Assembly (NCBI GenBank): GCA_964505555.1
Contig: CAZDIO010000045.1
Location: forward strand, 1-15,447
DNA length: 15,447 bases
Direction: 5' to 3'
From: CAZDIO01 sp964505555
GTDB lineage: Bacteria; Bdellovibrionota_C; UBA2361; SZUA-149; CAZDIO01
The notes under the pieces were generated by a model, which searched no databases, was not told the origin of the DNA, and was given only the letters and a program-made list of their open reading frames with translations. Each line of letters begins with the position of its first letter. Position 1 is the first letter of the stretch. Positions 1 to 6,929 of the stretch are shown here, one piece after another. A program made the translations under genes and the position numbers.

Positions 1-34
1 CAGCAAAACAAACAAAACCTAGCGGACATTTTTT

Positions 35-52
35 GTCCCCCCTAGGGGGGAC
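35..52. repeat. 18-bp perfect palindrome
   Basis: The 18 bases GTCCCCCCTAGGGGGGAC read the same on both strands, with no spacer. The site lies about 170 bases downstream of the mltB stop codon. A related CCTAGCGGAC lies just to its left. A spacerless palindrome of C and G runs could be a protein-binding site or a strong stem, but no T-run follows in either direction, so it is not a clear terminator. No gene is visible in bases 1-219. Confidence 0.5.
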
Positions 53-219
53 TGATTTCCCAACCACTTCCGCTCATAATAGCCTTTTTCCCAGTTTCTA
101 TTTAATATGCAACCTTGTGGACAGATTTCAGGACGAGACAGTTTAGTTTAAGTAGAGGTCGAAGTGAAAGGCTAAGATATTGTATGAAAATTTTCAGAGC
201 TTTTGATTGATGCGGAGTT

Positions 220-1473
220 TTAACTTTTCTTTTGTGGAGATATATCTTTTTCGAGCATTGCTGCGAGTTGTAGAATGGTGTCTACGTAGGCTTTTGATCT
301 GTTGTAGGCCCAGATCACATCACGTTTTTCCTGATAAGAAATCGTTTTTTTCCAGCCGTGGTTTGCGAGGAAGTTTGCTAATGAAAAAATCGCATCGGTG
401 TCGTTAAAGAGATCTACCTCTCCATCATTATTACCATCTACACCGTAGAGAAAACTGTTTCCCGGTAGAAATTGAGGAATGCCAATAGCGCCAGCTGAGG
501 AGCCACGAATTTCAAAAGGATCGAGCTTCTTTTCGGCAGCAAGGAGAAGGGTAGCAGCAGTGTGTGGCAAGAAGATCGCTTCTAACTCTTTTGCACGAGA
601 GGCAACCTCATGAATAAGAACTTTTTTGTCAGCTTTTTTCTTTTTTCGATAATTTTTTTCAATATCTTCTGGGGCTCCTGCGCTTGCCAGTCGGGACAAC
701 CGGTAGAGAACGCTGCTTTTCCCGGTGAGTCTTCCGCAGTTTGTTTCCACTTGTAGAAAAGAGAGCAAAATACTTTTCGGAACAGAGTAGCGGATACTTG
801 CTTCGTCAAACGCTTTGCGATTGAGGTGGTAGAATGCTACTGCATTTTTTCTCCGAACGGAGGTGAGGTGATGTCGATAACGATGTTTTCCTTCTTGAGG
901 TTTCAAACTAAAATACAGCGTATCGCGAGAAGGCATTCGGGAATCGGCAAAGATTGAAACGAGTTTTTTTTCACTAAACCCCTGTTTTGTCAGGCGCCCA
1001 ATAAGGTATTGCCACCCTTTTAAAGTGCGTTGATCGTAACGAAGGGTAAGAGGAAGCTCCTGTTCGATCGCTGGAAGTTTATCGTTTAGCGAGAGCGAAA
1101 CCCGAGTTACCGGAAGAAGAGGAGTTGGATTACGTCCCTCTTCTGCCATAGCGATAGTTGCAGAATAGAAGAAGAAGCAACCCAACAAAAGATTTAAAAC
1201 TCTTAATAACCCCCCCCGCTTTTCTATCCTTCCCCTCTGTGACTCTGTGTCTCTGTGTAATAAAAAAGAGCAAATGAAACTAGTATCAGCGCATTTTTTT
1301 AAACACAGAGACACAGAGTCACAGAGGGGAAGGGGTTGTTGTGAATTTGTCATTCGATGAGAATCTTTGAGCATCTTGGCTTTCATGTCTATAACGGTTG
1401 TAGAGGAGATATCGGAGCGCGATGGGGAACTCTTTAGAGTGGGGAACTTTGGCGCAGAAAGCTCCTTAAACAT
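220..1473 (-). CDS. mltB: MltB-family lytic murein transglycosylase
   Basis: It probably cleaves the glycan strand of peptidoglycan in the periplasm, giving 1,6-anhydro-muramyl ends. In the 417-residue frame, the catalytic-region motif VETNCGRLTGKS (Glu243) matches the VETRWGR block of MltB/Slt35. GSSAGAIGIPQFLPGNS (residues 324-340) and the EF-hand-like DGNNDGEVDLFND loop (347-359) are family hallmarks. A signal peptide lies near residues 89-110 (hydrophobic stretch ending ATIAMA, then EEG). The start is uncertain. The frame opens at ATG 1473, overlapping the holA end by 40 bases, but the first 80 or so residues have no family resemblance and include a translated 31-bp inverted repeat. There is no ATG between codon 41 (1353) and the signal peptide. 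A run of eight G (coding strand) also lies just before the signal peptide. The domain call is firm, but N-terminal integrity is not. Confidence 0.87.
   Translation of the reverse strand: MFKELSAPKFPTLKSSPSRSDISSTTVIDMKAKMLKDSHRMTNSQQPLPLCDSVSLCLKKCADTSFICSFLLHRDTESQRGRIEKRGGLLRVLNLLLGCFFFYSATIAMAEEGRNPTPLLPVTRVSLSLNDKLPAIEQELPLTLRYDQRTLKGWQYLIGRLTKQGFSEKKLVSIFADSRMPSRDTLYFSLKPQEGKHRYRHHLTSVRRKNAVAFYHLNRKAFDEASIRYSVPKSILLSFLQVETNCGRLTGKSSVLYRLSRLASAGAPEDIEKNYRKKKKADKKVLIHEVASRAKELEAIFLPHTAATLLLAAEKKLDPFEIRGSSAGAIGIPQFLPGNSFLYGVDGNNDGEVDLFNDTDAIFSLANFLANHGWKKTISYQEKRDVIWAYNRSKAYVDTILQLAAMLEKDISPQKKS
1210..1217 (-). other. G8 homopolymer at the mltB signal peptide
   Basis: Eight consecutive G on the coding strand (C on plus) encode two Gly codons immediately before the hydrophobic core of the MltB signal peptide. 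Runs of this length can vary by slippage. A one-base change would separate the upstream frame from the catalytic domain. Only the run itself is observed; variability is inference. Confidence 0.5.
1228..1333. repeat. 31-bp perfect inverted repeat built of CTCTGTGN octamers
   Basis: The arms at 1228-1258 and 1303-1333 are exact reverse complements over 31 bp, with a 44-base spacer. Each arm contains three near-identical octamers (CTCTGTGA, CTCTGTGT, CTCTGTGT). The structure sits inside the 5' part of the mltB frame, just upstream of the signal peptide. In mltB mRNA the 3' arm carries a purine block (GAGGGGAAGG) that would be paired away in the stem. A diverged third copy lies at 2953-2976. It looks like a dispersed repeat unit inserted twice in opposite orientation. 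Confidence 0.85.
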
Positions 1474-2573
1474 AACCGCTCTACAGTAGTAAGTAGTAAC
1501 GTTTGGTCGGCGATTTTTGAGTCCTTTAATTTAAAATCTAGCGTTTTAAGAAGCTCTAAAGACCCTCGTAATTCACCTATCGAAAAGAGCGGAAAGAGTC
1601 CACGGAGATTTCTTACAAACCAGGGGTTTGTAAGTTCTGAGGAGATCGCTTCTTCCGCTGTTTGGCTATTTGTGGTGCTTTTATGTGCAAGAATCGTCCT
1701 CATCGCTCTACTTAAAAAGGAACAGAGTTGAAGCGGATGGAACCCATGCTCGAGAAGGCGTGTAGTGAGGAGTTGACAGACGAGGGCATCCTTTTTGGCG
1801 ATCATCTGTATTAACTCAAAGCTTGTATGTTCAGGGGTATGTAAACAGATCGTTTTTACTAACTCCTCAGAAATTGCCTCGAGAGGAGAAACCAATAAAG
1901 AAAGCTTTCCAAGTTGATGTGATATTTTGGCAGTATCTGCACCGTAGATATCGACTAAAACCCTTACCGCTTCTGGGGTAATTCCTCCCTTTGAGTGGAG
2001 TTTCGATTCTCGCTCAACCCAGCGTAGAAGAGAGTCCCCACTCAGTTCTTGAAATGAGATTGAGGTAGGTGCGGTGGTCAATTCCGAAAGAAGTTGGGAT
2101 TTTAACTCTTTTTTTCCTACGGTGAGTAAAAAAAATGTTTGCGGTGGTGCTGCATTAATAGTCTGTGCGAGGCTTGTTCCGAGAGCACTTTTTATTGCGT
2201 CTACATTATGAACAATAATCAATTGATACTGTGAAAATAAGGAAAGAGTATTGGTGCTTTGGATAATTGGTTTAAGTGTTGAAGCACTCGTTAATTCACC
2301 ACCGAAATAATTTTGGATCGCCACATTCGAAAGTTGGTCACGAAACCATCCAAGAAAACGTTTTAAACGATGTGGGTCTTCTGAGTAAATGACAAGAGGA
2401 GAGGAGACACCAGCACCTTGTAGTGCTTGAAAAGGATCGTGCTTTGAAGTTTCAAGAGCAGCTTTAAAACGAGAAACAAAATCTTCTACCGTTTTTTTCC
2501 CCGATACTGCTTTTGTTAGCGGTTTTTTTTTGAAAGCTGGCATAGAAGGTTTTTGTTTCGAACTACTTGCCAC
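1434..2573 (-). CDS. holA: DNA polymerase III subunit delta
   Basis: This is the delta subunit of the clamp-loader complex, which opens the beta sliding clamp and loads it on primed DNA. The 379-residue length fits the family (about 340 residues in E. coli). Seen in the protein: an N-terminal low-complexity basic stretch, then an AAA+-like fold with LVIYSEDPHRLKRF, the strand LIIVHNVDAIKSAL, FFLLTVGKKEL, and the C-terminal collar region (SFELIQMIAKKDALVCQLL through LCSFLSRAMRTILAHK). No Walker A is expected in delta. The start taken is GTG 2573, 29 bases after the tRNA-Phe 3' end, with weak SD. An ATG at 2543 is an alternative. A nine-A run in the coding strand (2523-2531) lies near the start. 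The stop overlaps the opening of the mltB frame, suggesting co-transcription. Confidence 0.9.
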   Translation of the reverse strand: MASSSKQKPSMPAFKKKPLTKAVSGKKTVEDFVSRFKAALETSKHDPFQALQGAGVSSPLVIYSEDPHRLKRFLGWFRDQLSNVAIQNYFGGELTSASTLKPIIQSTNTLSLFSQYQLIIVHNVDAIKSALGTSLAQTINAAPPQTFFLLTVGKKELKSQLLSELTTAPTSISFQELSGDSLLRWVERESKLHSKGGITPEAVRVLVDIYGADTAKISHQLGKLSLLVSPLEAISEELVKTICLHTPEHTSFELIQMIAKKDALVCQLLTTRLLEHGFHPLQLCSFLSRAMRTILAHKSTTNSQTAEEAISSELTNPWFVRNLRGLFPLFSIGELRGSLELLKTLDFKLKDSKIADQTLLLTTVERLCLRSFLRQSSPL

Positions 2574-2602
2574 TTCGTTTAGACGGACACATTGGCTATA
2601 AA

Positions 2603-2675
<73 letters not shown>

Positions 2676-2821
2676 TCGAAGTGTGATTAAAGGCGGAGAT
2701 TTGCCAAGACTCTACGTTGCGGGAAATTTTTGCGGTGCTCGTTTAGCTATCGCTAAAGTCCGCTCCTCAGAATTCCCACGCCTCGATTCTGGGCAAATCT
2801 CCGCCTTTAATCACACTTCGA
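2676..2821. repeat. 146-bp concentric palindromic element
   Basis: Outer arms 2676-2705 and 2792-2821 are perfect 30-bp reverse complements. Inside, further pairs share nearly the same centre (about 2748-2749): GGGAA 2721-2725 with TTCCC 2773-2777, GCGG 2732-2735 with CCGC 2760-2763, and TTTAGC 2742-2747 with GCTAAA 2752-2757 around a TATC loop. The whole element can form one long interrupted hairpin or cruciform. It begins at the base next to the 5' end of tRNA-Phe. There is no credible gene inside, and it resembles a small non-autonomous palindromic repeat. Confidence 0.85.
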
Positions 2822-2878
2822 CTGTACTGCGAAGCGTAACTATCGCAGAGGGATCGGTTTACGATACAGGAGGGAGGG

Positions 2879-2884
2879 AGTCAA
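2879..2884 (-). promoter_or_regulatory. Possible -35 element for tRNA-Phe transcription
   Basis: On the minus strand TTGACT is followed 17 bases later by TAAACC, a poor -10. If used, transcription would start near 2850 and the tRNA precursor would carry the palindrome in a leader of about 175 bases. This is a pattern match only; read-through from the RDD gene is an alternative. Confidence 0.22.
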
Positions 2885-2940
2885 ATGGAGTGTATTTACG
2901 AGTTGGGATTGGGGTTATCTGGGTGGGGTAGGATCTCGGC

Positions 2941-2990
2941 AAGATTTCTTTACTCTGTGTCTCTGCGCCTCTGTGGTTCTATAAAATCTT
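2941..2990. repeat. Third CTCTGYGN octamer repeat within short inverted flanks
   Basis: Bases 2953-2976 read CTCTGTGT, CTCTGCGC, CTCTGTGG: three octamers of the same type as in the mltB inverted repeat. They are bracketed by AAGATTT (2941-2947) and its complement AAATCTT (2984-2990). The element ends three bases before the RDD gene stop codon, so it lies just downstream of that gene. Confidence 0.6.
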
Positions 2991-2992
2991 TC

Positions 2993-3772
2993 TTAACGTA
3001 ATGGCTGTGAGGTTTGGGAGTTCGCGTTTACTACTACGGTGCCGGAGAGGAGATCGTGAAGGGGGCGTTTTTTGGGGCCGAAGAGGGGGACTATCCCAAA
3101 TCCGAGGGTGAGAAGAGTTGTTAGTTGGCTTAGTGATCGGAGGGTGGCTTGATAGAGTCCTGGAATGTTGCCCTCGGTGTTCAGGGTCTGTGCACCAAAT
3201 AGCTTTTGTCCAGGAGTTTGGCCGGACATTGAAGTTAAGAGGGAGGAGATGAGGATCCAGGTAGTAAGAAAAACCATCACAAAAGTTGGCATCTTTATAA
3301 GAAGATACCAAAGTTCATTTGTCGGTTGAGACAAAAGGCCACTTCGAACCTCGGGAGAGAGAAAGGAGAAGTAAAAAAGAACTCCACTCAAGGTAAGTAT
3401 CACTGTTAAATCAACGATGAAGCCAAAGATTCGTCGGAGGATCGGAGCTTGGTTGGAAAGAGAGAGCAGCACAGCTTTTTTTTCAAGCTCTTTTTTCATC
3501 ACGAGGTCTTCAAGGAGATTATTTTTCTTTTTCTCCTCGTGAAGAAGAACCTCTTTTTGGACACGGTGGGCAAATTTATCTAATTGGGTGTTGAGTAGTT
3601 TTCGCTCAGAGCTCTTTATTACCTTGGTTGTTGTCTTTGTTTTTTGAGGTGGCGAAAGAAGCTCATCATCGACTACGTCAAAAAGGATGTCTAACTCTTT
3701 TGATCGTTGAAAGCAGGCTAGGTCAGTAAGTGAAATCTCGATCTCCTCGTCGAGCACCTGGGAAGCTACCAC
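2993..3772 (-). CDS. RDD-family integral membrane protein (probable C-terminal half of a zinc-ribbon/RDD protein)
   Basis: The last 150 residues form an RDD domain: RRIFGFIVD (113-121, conserved Arg and Asp), hydrophobic helices at about 118-138, 155-180 and 214-231, TPGQKLFG (186-193), and RPLHDLLSGTVVV (236-248). RDD proteins are poorly characterised inner-membrane proteins; transport roles have been proposed. Residues 1-100 are acidic, then Lys/Glu-rich and probably helical. The listed start GTG 3772 has no good SD. The frame stays open upstream to 3868 and runs through the A10 run that ends the zinc-ribbon gene. A -1 shift there adds 25 residues and joins the two proteins. The acidic character is continuous across the junction, so a free-standing start at 3772 is doubtful. 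Confidence 0.85.
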   Translation of the reverse strand: MVASQVLDEEIEISLTDLACFQRSKELDILFDVVDDELLSPPQKTKTTTKVIKSSERKLLNTQLDKFAHRVQKEVLLHEEKKKNNLLEDLVMKKELEKKAVLLSLSNQAPILRRIFGFIVDLTVILTLSGVLFYFSFLSPEVRSGLLSQPTNELWYLLIKMPTFVMVFLTTWILISSLLTSMSGQTPGQKLFGAQTLNTEGNIPGLYQATLRSLSQLTTLLTLGFGIVPLFGPKKRPLHDLLSGTVVVNANSQTSQPLR

Positions 3773-3840
3773 AAGTTCATTGTCAACCTCGCTCCACAGA
3801 GTTAACAGAGGGTCAAGGTGGGGATCGTTTTTAGGAGAAT

Positions 3841-3885
3841 CTAAAGTTTTTTTTTTAAGGAATCCTCCTCAAGATGAGGAGGATT
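3841..3885 (-). promoter_or_regulatory. Candidate -1 frameshift site (A10 slippery run with upstream hairpin and SD-like block)
   Basis: On the coding strand the order is a 10-bp perfect hairpin (plus-strand 3861-3870 with 3876-3885, five-base loop), whose 3' arm contains GAGGAGG, then a run of ten A (3847-3856), then CTTTAG ending the zinc-ribbon frame. The -1 frame (RDD) is closed upstream by TGA at 3869-3871. The two frames therefore overlap only over about 28 bases, exactly where A10 lies. A AAA AAA is a known slippery heptamer type, and an SD about ten bases upstream stimulates the E. coli dnaX shift. A10 could also slip during transcription. Whether it operates, or is a fixed mutation or a read error, cannot be told from one sequence. 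Confidence 0.5.
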
Positions 3886-5184
3886 AATCTCGTCTTCAAC
3901 GTTACTATCAAAGCTTCTTCCAGAATCTAAATATTTCGCAGTTTCTAGCGAGACAGCACGAAAAATATCTTCATCAGTGAGCGAAATTGAATCTAGGACA
4001 TCAGTGACCTCTTCAAGTAATCCTTTGAGATCGTCATCCTCTTCAAGAGGAGCGGATGCTATCTGCGGTTCGATGGAAAAACTTGGTTCCTCCACTACCT
4101 CAATAAGCTCATCGGCTGGTGGTTGGAGAGAAAGATCAAGAGGGGCGCTCTCTTCTATGACTTCTTGTGGTAGTCTGTCTTGTTGTTTTTTTTCGGGGAG
4201 GTTGCCAGCAAGAATTTGCTCTGTTGGGATACCGTAGATCTCACTGACAATTGCGGCAAGATCGTGCAGTAACTGATTTTCAGAAACAGAAGAGGTGCTT
4301 GGAGGAGTAGAAGAGAGCTGAGAAGTTGGCGTGAGAAGTTCTGATGAATCCTCTTCGGAAACATCGACCTCAAACATCACGCTCAATTCATCATCGATAG
4401 CGAATTCAGCATTCTGAGACTCTGTTTGAGCAGGAACGCCTTCTTTCTTTTCCCCTTTGACTGCTTCAATATCAAACGTAACATCTCCAATGAGTTCATC
4501 GAGTTGCTTTTGAAAAAGCTCTTCATCATCACCGTTAAACTCAATGACCTGAGGGCTGACAACCGGTGTTGGACTTCCAGAACGAAATGCCTCTGGCGGA
4601 GGGGAAACATCCGGTATCCCTTGTACGTCTCGAGCAAGTTCCGCAAGACTCATCTCTTCGTTTGGGAGGTTTTCACTTAAAAATTCGTTTAGAGAGAGTG
4701 GTAATGGAGTATCAAGGTCGGGTGCTGTTGGTTTTTTCTCTGGGAGTTGAGGCTTAGAATTTTCTGCTACTTTTTCCGCTGGGCTCTCGAGGGGTTTTTC
4801 TAAAGTGTTTTTCGGTTCAACCGGTACCATTGGGTTTTCTTGAGGGGGGCGAAGAAGTACTTTTGGTTCCGGCGCGAGCTTAGATTCTTTATTGCTTTCT
4901 ACTTTTTTGTCTGGTTCCTTTTTTAGTAATTTTGAAACCCAGGTAAGCCCACCTTTATTCTCATTTGAAGTGCTTTCTTCAGGTAATGATGAGGCCTTTG
5001 CTGTTTCTTTTTCGACCCCTTTTTGAGCCTGAGGGGGCGTTGATGGGGATTTTGGAGAGGGGGCTCCGCTCTGTGGCGTAACAGGAAGACCAAGTGCTAT
5101 TTTATGAGGGCGGAGATCGAAGTTACAGTTTGGGCAACTATCTCGTTTGTTTGAGGATACAAAATTGCACGCAGGGCAGCGCAT
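3841..5184 (-). CDS. Zinc-ribbon, Pro/Glu/Ser-rich acidic protein (probable N-terminal half of a zinc-ribbon/RDD protein)
   Basis: Residues 1-34 form a zinc ribbon: CPAC (3-6) and CPNC (17-20), eight bases' worth of basic loop between, then DLRPH. The rest of the 447 residues is a long low-complexity linker, rich in Pro, Glu, Ser and Lys early and in acidic residues with helical patches later. It has no enzyme motif and no membrane segment. Proteins with an N-terminal ribbon of the type MKCPxC...CPxC followed by a linker and an RDD membrane domain are familiar in deltaproteobacteria, and the RDD part lies immediately downstream here in the -1 frame. The gene ends SLKKKL at an A10 run. Translation starts 29 bases after the rsmE stop with an AAAGG SD. 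Function unknown; it may be cytosolic regulatory region for the membrane domain. Confidence 0.8.
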   Translation of the reverse strand: MRCPACNFVSSNKRDSCPNCNFDLRPHKIALGLPVTPQSGAPSPKSPSTPPQAQKGVEKETAKASSLPEESTSNENKGGLTWVSKLLKKEPDKKVESNKESKLAPEPKVLLRPPQENPMVPVEPKNTLEKPLESPAEKVAENSKPQLPEKKPTAPDLDTPLPLSLNEFLSENLPNEEMSLAELARDVQGIPDVSPPPEAFRSGSPTPVVSPQVIEFNGDDEELFQKQLDELIGDVTFDIEAVKGEKKEGVPAQTESQNAEFAIDDELSVMFEVDVSEEDSSELLTPTSQLSSTPPSTSSVSENQLLHDLAAIVSEIYGIPTEQILAGNLPEKKQQDRLPQEVIEESAPLDLSLQPPADELIEVVEEPSFSIEPQIASAPLEEDDDLKGLLEEVTDVLDSISLTDEDIFRAVSLETAKYLDSGRSFDSNVEDEINPPHLEEDSLKKKL

Positions 5185-5213
5185 TTTTAAAAACCTTTAG
5201 AGAGAAAACATTC

Positions 5214-6083
5214 CTAGCAATCTTGTGAACGAAAAAGCAAAACAAGAGAGAGCGCAAGAAGCGCCGCTGTTTCCGTTCTCAAAACCTTTGCTCCCAGAGA
5301 ACTCGCGAGGTAGCCATATTTCAGAGAGGTCTCTATCTCTTCTGAAGTGAGTCCCCCTTCTGGGCCAACTATAAGAGATGATTCGGCATTTTTTTTTGAA
5401 TGCTCAAGAAGAGAAATATCTTTTGCGGGTTTCTTCGCTATCTTATGAGAGAGAGAGGTGCTCTCGGGTGATAACGCCTCGAGATGACACGGTTCTTTTT
5501 TCAATAGATTCAAAATGTTCTCTCCTGAAGGGATGCATAATAAGCGATACTCGTCGGCGCTTGGGGCCATTTTATTGTTATGGAGAGCTGAAAGTGCCTC
5601 CTCGAGGGTTTGAAAACAACTGATCTTTGGAGCATTTGTAGAAGCACCGGACTGCTTTATTGCTGCTTGCGATACCCGATTAAATCGACTTAACCGCTTT
5701 GTTCCTTCAAACGCTCCCTGACTGCGGTTTGCTAAGAAAAAAGAGATCTGCGTTGCTCCAAGCTCAACAGATTTTTCGACAATAAAATCACAAACGGCTG
5801 CTTTTGAAAGTGCGACAACAATATTTACACTGGGTTGATAAGGAAGTTGGATTTTGTGTTCTAGGCAAACGTTTGCGTGCTCGGTAGTGATTTCAACTAT
5901 TTTACCTTGAAATGCTGCCGTTTCGTTCTCTTGAACAACCTCCACCTCTTCCCCGATGCGTCTTCTTAAAACATGCACAAGATGATGGAGATTGTCTCCG
6001 CTAAGAGAGATCGTATCGTGGACCTGGAATGTTTCCGGATGCTCGTCTTTTGTGATTATGAACCGCGGAATTCGCGTGGACAC
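5214..6083 (-). CDS. rsmE: 16S rRNA (uracil1498-N3)-methyltransferase RsmE
   Basis: RsmE methylates N3 of U1498 in 16S rRNA using SAM. It has a PUA-like N-terminal domain (RIPRFIIT, then LHHLVHVLRRRIGEEVEV) and a C-terminal SPOUT knot: VVALSK, VEKSVELGAT, AAIKQSG, VGPEGGLTSEEIE and LGAKVLRTETA. The GTG start at 6083 places RIPRF at the N-terminus as in the family and lies 8 bases past the preceding stop codon. The longer frame from ATG 6179 would overlap the upstream gene by 89 bases and adds 32 unrelated residues. At 289 residues it is about 45 longer than the E. coli enzyme. The excess is a polar Ser/Lys/Glu-rich insertion before the GPEGG knot. Translation is probably coupled to the upstream gene. 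Confidence 0.93.
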   Translation of the reverse strand: MSTRIPRFIITKDEHPETFQVHDTISLSGDNLHHLVHVLRRRIGEEVEVVQENETAAFQGKIVEITTEHANVCLEHKIQLPYQPSVNIVVALSKAAVCDFIVEKSVELGATQISFFLANRSQGAFEGTKRLSRFNRVSQAAIKQSGASTNAPKISCFQTLEEALSALHNNKMAPSADEYRLLCIPSGENILNLLKKEPCHLEALSPESTSLSHKIAKKPAKDISLLEHSKKNAESSLIVGPEGGLTSEEIETSLKYGYLASSLGAKVLRTETAALLALSLVLLFRSQDC

Positions 6084-6090
6084 ACCAAGG

Positions 6091-6708
6091 TTAGGATCTC
6101 GTCGAGCGCTTTGTTCCAAGCTCTGCGAGTCGATCTTCTGCCATCTGAATGCGATCAATTCCAAAAAAGCGCTCTTCACCGATGACGATCATTGGAGTAT
6201 CAAAGATCTCCAATTTCTTACCCCGTTTATAGAGTCCCTTCACCCGTTCACGGGTATCTGAAGTACTCATACGGCCAGCAAACTCATTGGGATCTAAATC
6301 AAGGTCATCACAGAGTTGAACAAAGAAGGCTTGATCATTTGGATCTTCACCTTCGCCCCACCAGCGGTGAAACATCTTAATATTGTACTCTAAGATAATA
6401 TCGAGATCCGATGCGATTAGGGCGCCACGAATGCTTCTTTCAGGATCAAACTCTTTTTCTGGCCAATCGGTTCTCATTACCATCGGCATCTCCATCTCCT
6501 TTGCCAGTCTGACAACATCCTGACGAATATAGCTCGTTTTTTCAGGGGAGAGATGAGAGTTATGAAATGGTTGTCCTGCCGCCTTGGCGGAGTAGGGTTG
6601 CCACAGGACCCGCACATCAAACTTCCTTTCAATTTGGGAAAGTCGATCAATTGCTAGGTAGCAGTAAGGACACTGAAAAGTGTAAAAAATTTCTATTGTT
6701 TGCATCAT
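6091..6708 (-). CDS. DsbA/HCCA-isomerase-like thioredoxin-fold oxidoreductase
   Basis: The 205-residue protein has a thioredoxin-fold strand (IEIFYTFQCPYCYLAIDRL) with an intact CPYC dithiol at residues 13-16. A long helical insertion follows (about 50-160), then the cis-Pro strand FDTPMIVIGEERFFGIDRI (169-187). This layout is that of the DsbA-like / 2-hydroxychromene-2-carboxylate isomerase / GST-kappa group. The isomerases have Ser-Pro in place of the first Cys, so the CPYC here favours a redox role. There is no signal peptide, so it is cytoplasmic. Two ATGs stand in tandem at the start (6708, 6705). It is probably the first gene of a leftward operon with rsmE. The substrate is unknown. Confidence 0.85.
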   Translation of the reverse strand: MMQTIEIFYTFQCPYCYLAIDRLSQIERKFDVRVLWQPYSAKAAGQPFHNSHLSPEKTSYIRQDVVRLAKEMEMPMVMRTDWPEKEFDPERSIRGALIASDLDIILEYNIKMFHRWWGEGEDPNDQAFFVQLCDDLDLDPNEFAGRMSTSDTRERVKGLYKRGKKLEIFDTPMIVIGEERFFGIDRIQMAEDRLAELGTKRSTRS

Positions 6709-6750
6709 ACTAACAAATATAACAGATTTTTAACGGTAAATGGTTTTCTT

Positions 6751-6778
6751 TTCTTATCTTATCTACGGTAAAAGTCAA
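6751..6778 (-). promoter_or_regulatory. Possible promoter for the leftward dsbA-like/rsmE operon
   Basis: On the minus strand TTGACT (6778-6773) is followed after 16 bases by TAAGAA (6756-6751). The -35 is good and the -10 is moderate. It lies about 45 bases upstream of the first ATG in the divergent gap, where a promoter is expected. Confidence 0.35.
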
Positions 6779-6907
6779 ATGAAAACAGTGAGCCAATTGT
6801 TGTGTGGTGAGGATAAGCGTATGCTAATCACACTCTTATGAAGATTCCATTGAACGCTATGAGAAGTTCTGTTAGTGATTATTTCAGTTTTCCGGTCAGA
6901 TATTAAT

Positions 6908-6913
6908 TATAAT
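6908..6913 (+). promoter_or_regulatory. Possible -10 element for nuoI
   Basis: A perfect TATAAT lies 17 bases before the nuoI ATG. No clear -35 is seen at the right distance (CAGTTT at 6885-6890 is weak). If used, it would give a leader of only about ten bases, too short for a normal SD, which fits the absence of a good SD before this ATG. Confidence 0.35.
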
Positions 6914-6929
6914 CTCAGTTTAAAGCCTT

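Noticed and set aside
207..407. Short plus-strand frame
   Set aside because: It lies opposite the 3' end of mltB, has Arg/Ser/Phe-rich shadow composition and no motif.
1303..1333. mltB inverted repeat as a transcription terminator
   Set aside because: The 44-base loop and lack of a T-run after either arm do not fit; it is inside a coding frame.
2683..2931. 82-codon plus-strand frame next to tRNA-Phe
   Set aside because: Most of it is the palindrome itself; composition is not protein-like and no SD or homology is evident.
3861..3885. Hairpin near the zinc-ribbon stop as an intrinsic terminator
   Set aside because: On the coding strand it is followed by A's, not T's, and the RDD frame continues beyond it.
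6084..6179. Longer rsmE start at ATG 6179
   Set aside because: It would overlap the upstream gene by 89 bases and adds residues unlike any RsmE N-terminus; GTG 6083 fits the family.
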